A DNA stretch of 64,000 bases from Luscinia megarhynchos (Eukaryota > Chordata > Aves > Passeriformes > Turdidae). This document shows, in pieces, positions 56,601 through 64,000 of this stretch (positions are counted from its first letter, which is position 1; each line of letters begins with the position of its first letter). The DNA lies in contig CM067590.1 in assembly GCA_034336665.1 (NCBI GenBank), positions 3,133,748 to 3,197,747 of the forward strand, written 5' to 3'. The position numbers were made by a program, and so were the translations under genes. The notes beneath the pieces are model-generated. The model made no database searches. It saw only the letters and a list, made by a program, of their open reading frames with translations, and was not told the origin of the DNA.

Positions 56601-59600
56601 TGCAGCGCTTGGCCGGGACCTCAGCGGCGCTGCCTCCGTCAACCTGGTGCCCTGTGGGCTCCCTCAGGATGTCTACAGTGCAGTGGCCCAGCAGGTGAGG
56701 CACCGTGGGGACACACAGGGTCCTTTAGGACCTGCCTTGATGTGCACAGGGTGACTCCCACTCCCAGGGAGCAAGGTGGGCATGAGTGTGCAGAGAGCTG
56801 GGGAGGCACGAGCTGGGCAGAAACAGGGACTCTGTGTCCCCAAGTAGGATCTGACTGGAGATCTGTCCTCACAGAGGTGCCTGTGGGAAATCCCCTGGGA
56901 TTTCTGCTGTCCTCACTTGTCCTGAATGAAGCCTGGGAGAACTAGGCTGGACAGGTGGAAGAGAGCAGAGTGTGTTCCTCATCCCTTGGTCACAACTGGC
57001 TGGCCCATGGGTTATGAGATTTTCTTCCTTGAGCTGAGTTGGAGGGAGTGGATAGAGATTCAGCCTTGGTCCTGCTACAAAGTCTTTGGTTTCTTTGGCA
57101 AGACACGATGTGAATTTTTCCCCTGGGTGAGTGCAGAGAGGCTCATTCAGCTGGCATTGGACCCTGGATCTCTTGTCTGGGTCTCAGCAGATTTTCTCCA
57201 GACAGCACCACACCAGAGAGCAGGAAGAGTTCATGGAGGTGCAGGGCTTGCTCAGTTATCACTGGGGGACAGAGGCAAGAGAACCCAAGTTCTCAGCCAT
57301 AGTCAAGCTGTGTCCTTTTCCCAGCTTGGCACCACCTGGTTGCCAAGGGACAGTGCTGAGGCATCAGGGAAGGCTCTGCAGGCATGGTTATCCATGCTGG
57401 ATCCCTAGGGAAGGCTCTGCAGGCATGGTTATCCATGCTGGATCCCTTCAGCAGGTACCTGCTGTTATCCATGGTGGTGAAAAGGGGCTGCAGGGGGTCT
57501 GATGGGAGCTTGAGCCAGGCAGTTCACAGCTGGGCAGGTCCCACAGACCACCAGCCACGGAGGGGGCTCAAGCCAGCATGGCTGATGGCAGCACTGACTC
57601 AGAGGCACTCTGCTCAGGTGGAGGAGTTTCGGAAGAAGGATGCTGAGCGGGGGTTGAAGATTGCCCAGGTGCTGCAGGGCTTCATCAGCCGCAAGGTGGT
57701 GAAGCAGACGGTGATGACGGTGGTGTACGGGGTCACTCGCTACGGCGGCCGCCTGCAGATAGAGAAACGCCTCAAGGAGATCGACGAGTTCCCTGAGGTA
57801 GCATTCCTGTGTGTCCCCCCTCCCTGGGTCCTGTCACTTTCCTCTGTCTTTGACTGTCCCTTTGCATGACCCATGGCTCTGCCTCTGGTCTGTGCCAGGA
57901 GTACTTGTGGGAAGCATCTCATTATCTGGTGAAGCAGGTGTTCAATAGCATCAAGGAGATGTTCTCAGCGACTCGAGATATCCAGGTAAGGAGCCTGTTA
58001 CCCCTCATCTCCACTTTTTCTTCTTCCCTGGTCCATTCATACGTAGACAGTGGGATGATCCTTGGGGAGAGATGGTTCTCCTGGATCCTAGCCCAAAGAG
58101 CATCCTCCTGCCCCAGCCCAGAGATGTGGGATTGTACTAAATTCCCCAGTAAGCACTGGACTGTTACAGTCTGTGGCGGGAGTGAGGGTCGCCTGGGAGG
58201 GAATGGGTTCTCCCAGCTCCACACTAACTCCAGCTGCTTTCTCACCTCTTCTGCAGAACTGGTTGACAGAGAGTGCCAAGCTCATTGCCCAGTCAGGCCG
58301 GACGGTGGAGTGGGTCGACACCGCTGGGGCTCCCCATCATCCAGCCCTACTATCGCTCCAGGTCCACTGTGGTGAGTGTCCAGTGTGAGATCTCATGGCA
58401 TGCCCTCCCTGTGCCATGGTGGGAGCAGGGAAAAGGCAGGTTGGCATCACTGGTGGGTGAGCCTGCAGAGCAGGTAGGATCCCTGTGTACAGGCACATCC
58501 TCTAGCCTCATGGCTGCCTGCAGAGCCTGGAGTGTGTGGGTGGGCTGGTGAGGAAGCTCTGCTGCTCCGTCCCACTCAGGCAGCTGGGGCACGGGCCGTT
58601 CCCCGCTCTGAGAGCCTCCTCAGGGCTCCTGTGACTCAGTCTCACTGCTGTTGCCTCCCACGTGCTGCTGTGCTGACTCACAGCCCCTCAGCCCGGCTCC
58701 AGCAGCCCTTCTCGGGCCAATTCACCCTGTGAGGGTGAAGGGGTTCACATGCCTGCCAGCACCCTCAGGAGGGGAGCTGCTGGGCAAGGTGTCACTGAGA
58801 CACCCTGGAAAGGCACAGGCCCCTCTGCAGAAAAGTGGGGCAGTGCCCAGCCCCCTGTGCTGCCAGGCAGTGCAGGGTGACAGTGGGTCCCCTCTCTCCC
58901 CACAGCTGAATTGTGGCATGCAGCGTTTGAGTGTGAAAAACTCCAACAGCAGCCAGTAAGTACAAAACCATGGCCTGCACTGCAGCCCTCCTGACCCCAG
59001 CCTGTGCTCTGGGGACCAGGCCTTCCTATCAGGGAAGCTGTCAAGGAGTGCTAGACCTCCTGTTACTCCCCCTGAGCTGCAGAAAGCTGGACAGAGCAGC
59101 AGGGCCTTGGAGCCCTCCAGGGCAGCTCCCTTACCCCCAGGCTGGGGTGGCACTGCCTCTGTGCCAGTGCTGTCATCTTTGGTCCTGAAATGCCTCAGCT
59201 CCTCTGTGCCCTGCTTTGTCCTGCAGGAAACCTGACACTGTGAAGCAGAAGAATGCCTTTCCACCCAACTTCATCCACTCTCTGGACTCCACACACATGA
59301 TGCTCACAGCACTACACTGCCTCAGGTAGGCAGTGGGCAGCTGGGCTCTCACCGGCTCTTCCCTGGCTCAGGACTGTTCGGGGAGAACATTGCTGGGGCA
59401 AGGCACCATATGGGACTGAGGACTCCCTGCTGGGCATTTGGGGTTCCTGGCAGAGAAGGAGAGGAGGCAGCAGGACAGGGACAGGGAGATCCTGGGATTG
59501 GCCACCTCCCTCTGAAAAGCTGCTGTGCAGGGAGTCCTCCTCTTGTGTAGTCCCTGTTCCTGTCCCAGCCAGAGGTTCTGTGTGGGGTGGGTCCATCACA

Positions 59601-61319
59601 CAGAGGGGTCTCAGCACTGCTTCATAGCACCTCTGCCTCCTCCCAGGAAGGGCCTGACCTTCGTCTCAGTGCACGATTGCTACTGGACTCACGCGCTCAC
59701 CGTGGATGTCATGAACCAGGTAAAAGTGTCCTCCTGGCTCCCTTGTGAGCAAGATCTTGCTGATCTGTGCTCTGGGCCCATGCCAGGCCTCGCCTCCCCT
59801 GGGCTTTGCTCCATAGGCCGATTGATTCACCCGGCTGAGGTGAACCTGGGATGTTTGCTGGCGGTCGCAGCTGATTTCCTGGTGCCCCATCTCCTCCCGC
59901 TCTGCAGGGAGCTTGTGGGGGAGAATCTGTGGAAACAGGCACTAAACACAGCCCTGGCAGAGGTGGTGCCCCTCCCCTGCCCTGGGTCCTTCTCAAGGGC
60001 TTTTGTACAAATGAGGGTCAACCTCTGCTTCATACCTCCCCAGGCTGATTCCCTTGACCCTTGTCTGGTAGCTCCCTTTCCCCTCACCTCTGTCACTGGG
60101 GGAAGGAGTGACACACCTGCTAAGCTGCACCTCACTGTTGTCGCCCCTCGCTGTTGTCTCCCTGGGTCAGGTCTGTCGGCAGCAGTTCGTGGCTCTGCAC
60201 AGTGAGAAGATTCTGCAGGATCTGTCTGAGTTCATGCTGGAGAAGTATTGCAGGTATTCCTGACCTGTTGGTTTTCCCCCCTACCTCCCAGAGGTTGTGT
60301 CTATGTGCTCACAGGTTGTGTCATCTGCCTGGGGGTTGCTCTGGCACGAAACTGTCCTTCCTTATTGCCTAACATCCCAAAACACCTTCAACAGCTGAGT
60401 GAAAACCAAGGGCTCTGCACCCTCTTGCTGCAGAACCAAGGGAAGGTTTGGCAGCCTTAGGGCCTGCCCTGGGCTGCTGGGGCTGGGCTCCTGCTCTCAC
60501 TCTGGGGTGTGTGGTCTGTTTTGGAAGAGCTGAATCCTGTTGTCAGGGGCTGCAGTAGGGAGCAGAGGGGGCTGTGCCTGGTGCCAAATAACACGTGTTT
60601 ATTTGCTTCCTTCTAGTTCATCCAGCTCCAGCACAGAGCCTATAGCCCATTGGCAGAAGAGACTGATGGAGCAGCTCTCAAATGTTCCCAGGACAGGTAG
60701 GAGCATGGGACAGGAACATGCAGTGCTCAGGAGCATTTTGGAGACAAGGGAAATGAGATGGAGTGGTCCTCAAAATATGGAAAACCAGAGCTGTCTCCTA
60801 GGATCAGCTTTCCCCTGCTATGCTGGACTGCAGAGCCATGAGGCAGAACAGTCCAGCATGTCCACATTCCCCTGTAGCATTGCTGTGAGTGGTCCCTGCC
60901 ATCCTTGCTGAGTCCCTGGGATTTCCCCCAGGCTGACCCAGCTTTTCCCATCCTGCTCCTGTTCCGCTCCCATCTGTTTCCAACCATGAGCATTTGCTCA
61001 GAGATGGGAGTGAGGGACTCGCCATTGTAATTGCCAGGATCTAGATGATATACATGCAATGGGATTAAGGCAATTAGTTTAACTCCTCCTAATCCCTCAG
61101 CCCTGTGTCTGCCAGGCCATCTGGCTCTGCCTGACCCCTGTGTGGAGTGGCCCAGCACTCCATGGGCAGCACAGTCCAGGGGCAGGGATCCTTCATACAG
61201 TGAAGCCACTTCTCTCCCCCTGTCCATCCCCACCTTGCTCTCCTCTGACCTCTCCTTTACTCCCCTCAGGTGAATTCAACCTGAAGCAAGTGATGGATTC
61301 CACATATTTCTTCAGCTGA
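47679..61319 (+). CDS. POLRMT: Mitochondrial RNA polymerase, 21 exons, one frameshift
   Basis: POLRMT is a T7-like polymerase that transcribes mitochondrial DNA and primes its replication. Exons: 47679-47736, 48265-48360, 48676-49274, 50122-50252, 51256-51442, 51859-52008, 52125-52292, 52617-52787, 53223-53462, 53698-54477, 54768-54890, 56572-56694, 57618-57797, 57899-57985, 58257-58371, 58906-58955, 59227-59325, 59647-59719, 60171-60253, 60617-60696, 61270-61319. The total is 1213 aa if one extra base in exon 15 is ignored (human 1230). Residues 1-30 are an Arg-rich mitochondrial presequence with an R-S-Y|S cleavage-type site. Exons 3-7 hold the PPR/N-terminal part. Catalytic motifs: [10 protein letters not shown] (D902), [12 protein letters not shown] (exon 13) and HDCYWTH (D about 1129). 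The end is STYFFS. As written, the shift leads to a stop at 59233-59235, before the second catalytic Asp. Confidence 0.95.
47737..48264 (+). other. POLRMT: POLRMT intron 1
   Basis: CpG-rich at its start, then ordinary. I see no feature in it. Confidence 0.6.
49531..50115 (+). repeat. ~22-copy 26-bp minisatellite of acceptor-like units, POLRMT intron 3
   Basis: Each unit is a pyrimidine tract CTCCCTCCCTCCTCAG (or the variant CTTCTCTCCTCAG) followed by TGTGCACAGC, TGTGCACTGC or TGTCCACAGC. Most units are 26 bp; those near 49896-50009 are 27-30 bp. No unit contains a stop codon in any plus frame. The last unit runs straight into the real exon 4 acceptor (50112-50121, CTGCAG), which looks like a diverged copy. 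Confidence 0.95.
50253..51255 (+). other. POLRMT: POLRMT intron 4
   Basis: About 1 kb of ordinary intron of moderate GC. I see no feature in it. Confidence 0.6.
51443..51858 (+). other. POLRMT: POLRMT intron 5
   Basis: Ordinary intron; nothing visible. Confidence 0.55.
52293..53222 (+). other. POLRMT: POLRMT introns 7 and 8, flanking exon 8
   Basis: Introns 52293-52616 and 52788-53222 surround exon 8. The end of intron 7 is pyrimidine-rich. I see no other feature. Confidence 0.55.
54891..56571 (+). other. POLRMT: POLRMT intron 11, ending in a duplicated acceptor region
   Basis: The longest POLRMT intron. Its last 70 bases hold a 32-bp direct repeat: CACACTAACTCCTTGTTTCC then CCATGCTCTTCC starts at 56502 and again at 56534. 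The second copy provides the exon 12 acceptor (TCTTCCTGCAG). No other feature is seen. Confidence 0.65.
56695..57617 (+). other. POLRMT: POLRMT intron 12, with a 41-bp tandem duplication
   Basis: 57367-57407 and 57408-57448 are a nearly perfect 41-bp tandem duplication (GGGAAGGCTCTGCAGGCATG then GTTATCCATGCTGGATCCC). The rest shows no feature. Confidence 0.7.
58257..58371 (+). CDS. POLRMT: POLRMT exon 15 with a one-base frameshift
   Basis: The exon starts in frame ([10 protein letters not shown] through VEWV). At about 58317 a single extra base follows the GTC codon. Without it the frame would continue T-P-L-G and later I-I-Q-P-Y-Y, as in human VEWVTPLGVPVIQPY. The exon is 115 nt; 114 would keep phase 0 with exon 16. 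No compensating change follows. As written, translation stops at TGA 59233-59235 in exon 17. Confidence 0.85.
58372..58905 (+). other. POLRMT: POLRMT intron 15
   Basis: Ordinary intron following the frameshifted exon. I see no sign that it hides a replacement exon. Confidence 0.55.
59720..61269 (+). other. POLRMT: POLRMT introns 18, 19 and 20
   Basis: Introns 59720-60170, 60254-60616 and 60697-61269 flank exons 19 and 20. An AT-richer patch at about 60980-61110 in intron 20, with AATTAG and GTAATTGC, is the only thing that stands out. Confidence 0.55.
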
Positions 61320-61985
61320 GCCCTGGCAGCCCTCAGGGCCCTGGGATACCTCTGGACCTCCAGCCGTGGTGGGCACTGGCCTGCAATGCTCTTCTATCCC
61401 ACATCTGATGGGGAAGGAGTTGTAGCTTCCAGCCCAGTGAGAGCCCTGCCTCACTCTGAGGTGCTGGGGCAAACTGAGATTTTGCTGGAGCAGCTGGTGG
61501 GGGACAGAGGCTCTGCACTGTTTGCTGTCACTGCCTGTCACAGCACAGGGAGAGGGCACCAAGCCCTGCAGAGGGTGCAGCTTTGGGCTGGGGGTGAAGG
61601 GGTGGCAGGAGACAGGGTGGCTCCCCTCAGCCTTCACCCCAGTGCTGTGAGCACTGTCCTTTGCCTGGCTGTTGCCTGTCCTGGGGTGCTGTCCTCTCCC
61701 CCTCTCTCTGCCAGTAGAGCTCAGACTTGGAGGGACAGGCAACCGACCTGGCCACAGCAGGAGCCCCAGCTCTGCTCTTGGCCACAGGACAGGTGCTGCT
61801 CTGTGCTCTTTTCCAGCTCTGGACACTGTCCTCACTCTCCATAGTGCAACCTCTGCAACTCTTAACTCTTATTTCCAGGGATGGGTTTTGCTGCTGCTCA
61901 CTGGGGCTCAAGCAGGGAAAACCCCTAACTTGGGGGTCAACATGTATAATATTGTAAATAAAATGTTTTTTGAAATACAGGCTCG
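61320..61985 (+). other. POLRMT: POLRMT 3' UTR and poly(A) signal
   Basis: The 3' UTR runs from the stop codon (61317-61319) to AATAAA at 61957-61962, which is followed by T-rich sequence. Length about 650 bases. Confidence 0.8.
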
Positions 61986-61989
61986 GACT

Positions 61990-62600
61990 TATATCTTCCT
62001 TGGGATCTTTGCCTGAAGCTTGTGGGATGCCTGGGCTCTTGCCTTACCTTGTCAGGGGCACAGGGAGCTGGGATTGCTGTGTCCCAGCCTGGCTCTGTTC
62101 TGCTGACTGGTTAGGCTTTGGTGCCTCACAGGGGTGTCACATTCTGAAAATGCTTTTGTAGCAGAAACATGGAATTGTGCCAGTGCGGCTACAGTGGGAA
62201 CTGGACTCTCCAGGGGCCAACTGCAACTTTCCAACCAGAAGCCTCCCATTCTCCCTGGACTGTGGCTTCACAGACCTCCTCTCCACCGGAGATGGTTAGC
62301 ACCTTGCAACTGGAGCCGTGTTTGGCCCAGTTCTCAGCTGTGCCCTATAACCACAGGCTCACAGTCAGCCTGCACCCAGCTTCTTCCCGGCTGCTGCTGG
62401 AGCGAGGGGAAAGCTGCTGGCAGAGGCTTTTCACCTTGTGGCTTCCCTGGCAAGGCAGGCAGCTCTTCAAAGGACAAAGCTGCATCCCGCAGCCTGAGCT
62501 GGGGCCGTGCCCAATGTTCCAGCTCCCGGGGCCGGGCACGAGGAGCAGGAGGCGCGGCAGGGAGGGACGGTGGCAAAGAAGCAGAGCCGGAGTCGTGCGT
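61990..62600. other. Intergenic stretch between POLRMT and HCN2 3' ends
   Basis: About 600 bp between two converging genes. No gene or repeat array is visible. Confidence 0.55.
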
Positions 62601-63535
62601 AGCTCTGTCAGCTGCTGACGTTTATTGCACAGGATGGGCTGGATGGGGAGGTGGACGCTTGGAGTGGGGCCCTGTCCCTGCGGCTGCTCGGCCGCAGGGC
62701 GCCGGGGCTGGCGCGGGCCCCGCGCTCGCGGTACATTCAATGTGGAAGGCTCCAGAGTGCGAGGCAGCGAGGCACACGTGCACACACACACAGACACCAC
62801 ACACACCTGCACGCACACCCACACGCGCACGCACGGCACACACACAGGCACCTGGTACACCGGGCAGGTGCCTGCCCCAGCCCCAGGGCTCGGGCTCCAG
62901 CGCCTGCTCAGTCCTAGCGCTGCCTACGGGGACGTGGGGCCGTGCTCACCCCCAGCCCCGGAGTGGGGGACAGTGTGTTTGTGGGTGCTTCCAAGCCTCA
63001 GGGCGACCATCCCTCAGACCCTTCCCAACTTACCTCCGCTCCTGGACCATCGCCCCTCGCCTGGGGTCTGTGAGAGGGGCGCAGGGACACGCGCGGCGCC
63101 GGGGCTGCGCCGACAGCCCCGGGAGGTGTCCTGCGGGTCACACACAGGGATGTGTTCAGGTCATAGATATCATACACAGAGTTGGTCATGGCGAGGATGC
63201 AGCTGTGGCTTCTATGGGCAGCCGGGGAGGCCAAGGGGGCAGCGGGGCTTTGCCGCGGGGAGCGGGCGACAGGGTCAGACTTTGGTCGGAGACGATACGC
63301 CCGGGGGGCTCAGCCCAGTGACCCTGCAGTGAGGGGAGGGCACAGCAGCCCCACGCCCACCCTCGGCAGCTGCCCCGCTGTGCAGCGGTGGCAGGAGGGG
63401 CCGGGGAGCGGGGCTGGCGCCGTGGCGGGGGCGGCAGCCGGCGGTGCGGCCGTGGCCCTCACCCGGCGGCGCAGGGCGGACACGGGGTGAGGTGGGACTC
63501 CCTGCCGCCGGCCCTCCCCGTGCCTGGCGCGGAGG
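62600..63535 (-). other. HCN2: HCN2 3' UTR and poly(A) signal
   Basis: TTTATT at 62621-62626 reads AATAAA on the minus strand, about 910 bases after the HCN2 stop codon. The UTR contains an imperfect CA-rich tract (about 62775-62855 on the plus strand). Confidence 0.75.
62775..62855 (+). repeat. Imperfect CA-rich microsatellite in HCN2 3' UTR
   Basis: Runs of CACACA are interrupted by GCAC, GACACC and CTGCACG. On the transcribed strand it is a GT-rich tract. Confidence 0.85.
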
Positions 63536-64000
63536 TCACAAGTTGGAAGACAGCCTGGACTTGGCCGGGTCCGTGTCGGGCGTGCTGGACGCCGAATCCT
63601 TGCGGGGCGCCGCCGAGTCCTGCGGCAGGGCGGGCGGCGGTGTCAGCCCCGAGCCCGTGGGCGCCGGGTGGGCTGGAGCCCCCCGAGAGGGTGCCTGGCT
63701 CCGCAGCCCGGCCGGAGGGCCGGGACCCGGCGAGGCGGCGGCCGGACCCCCTGCGATGGAGGTGCTGGACTCGCGGGCGGAGGCCGGGGGGCTCTGGGTG
63801 CTGCCGGCCGCCAGCCCGTGGGGCAGCGAGGGCTGCGAGGCCGAGAGGGGCCGCGAATCCTGGCTGAGGCTGCTGGTGTGCAGCGCCTGTGTGCTCTTGT
63901 GGGCGGCCAGGCGCTGGGGCGAGCTGGGCGCTGGCTGCTGGCTGAGGGACAGCTGGGAGCCCAGCGGCCCGGGGGCACCCGCGTAGGCGAACGTCCGGCT
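63536..64000 (-). CDS. HCN2: HCN2 channel, C-terminal tail, partial
   Basis: HCN2 is a hyperpolarisation-activated, cyclic-nucleotide-gated cation channel of the plasma membrane (pacemaker current). Only the last 154 codons and the stop (TGA, 63536-63538) are in the window; the gene continues past the right edge. This frame has no ATG, so an ATG-based search misses it. It is the low-complexity Ser/Pro/Ala-rich tail after the cyclic-nucleotide-binding domain. SQDSRPLSASQPSLPHG matches the human HCN2 tail, and the protein ends KSRLSSNL. The terminal SNL tripeptide is the known binding site for TRIP8b (PEX5L). The membrane and ligand-binding parts cannot be judged here. Confidence 0.93.
   Translation of the reverse strand, partial: SRTFAYAGAPGPLGSQLSLSQQPAPSSPQRLAAHKSTQALHTSSLSQDSRPLSASQPSLPHGLAAGSTQSPPASARESSTSIAGGPAAASPGPGPPAGLRSQAPSRGAPAHPAPTGSGLTPPPALPQDSAAPRKDSASSTPDTDPAKSRLSSNL

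Noticed and set aside
62134..63321. 395-codon plus-strand frame over the HCN2 3' UTR
   Set aside because: It reads through the CA-rich repeat and the antisense of HCN2 UTR sequence, with a low-complexity product.
1..64000. CRISPR arrays, operons, phage or integrative elements
   Set aside because: The tandem repeats present have no unique spacers of constant length and all lie in introns or intergenic DNA of a vertebrate. Nothing prokaryotic is visible.
1..64000. tRNA, rRNA or snoRNA genes
   Set aside because: I looked for A/B box and C/D box patterns in introns and intergenic parts and saw none convincing. A covariance-model search (tRNAscan-SE, Infernal) would be decisive.

Overview
The window is vertebrate nuclear DNA, most likely from a bird. 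All genes have introns with GT/AG borders. The sequence is GC-rich and compact: six complete genes and the end of a seventh in 64 kb, with short introns. I see no Alu- or L1-type repeats. There is one short stretch that looks like the 3' end of an avian CR1 and one old MIR-like SINE. The gene order PALM - PRSS57 - FSTL3 - RNF126 - FGF22 - POLRMT - HCN2 is that of human 19p13.3, which corresponds to a chicken microchromosome (chr28, from general knowledge). A passerine is plausible, but the species cannot be read from the sequence.

Layout. PALM (minus, 803-13534) has nine coding exons, including a 22-nt microexon and a first exon with only 5 coding bases. PRSS57 (plus, 14693-16596) is a complete five-exon neutrophil-type serine protease gene behind a myeloid-looking promoter. 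FSTL3 (minus, 19569-25986) is a complete five-exon activin/myostatin antagonist with a long AU-rich 3' UTR reaching about 18455. A stretch of about 7.7 kb (25987-33719) holds no gene I can support, only a CpG island, simple repeats, fossil transposon pieces and a few AT-rich islands. RNF126 (plus, 33724-40518) is a nine-exon RING-H2 ubiquitin ligase. FGF22 (minus, 43470-47020) and POLRMT (plus, 47679-61319) are head to head around a shared CpG-rich promoter of 658 bp. POLRMT, the mitochondrial RNA polymerase, has 21 exons and all its catalytic motifs, but exon 15 carries one extra base that breaks the frame. HCN2 (minus) enters from the right edge with its last 154 codons and its 3' UTR (about 62600-63535).

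I rebuilt the exons by hand and checked phase across every junction. The totals are PALM 389 aa, PRSS57 269 aa, FSTL3 246 aa, RNF126 313 aa, FGF22 176 aa and POLRMT 1213 aa (counting exon 15 without the extra base). All are close to the human lengths as I remember them. The genes are not an operon or a pathway; they are syntenic neighbours.

I did not find a new biological system. The most unusual structure is a minisatellite of about 22 copies in POLRMT intron 3. Every unit contains a good splice-acceptor sequence, and the real exon 4 acceptor looks like its last copy. Other points worth checking are the POLRMT exon 15 frameshift, the PALM microexon, a 14-bp array of RFX-like half-sites in PALM intron 1, NRF1/ZNF143/CTCF motifs between FGF22 and POLRMT, and a changed S1-pocket segment in PRSS57.
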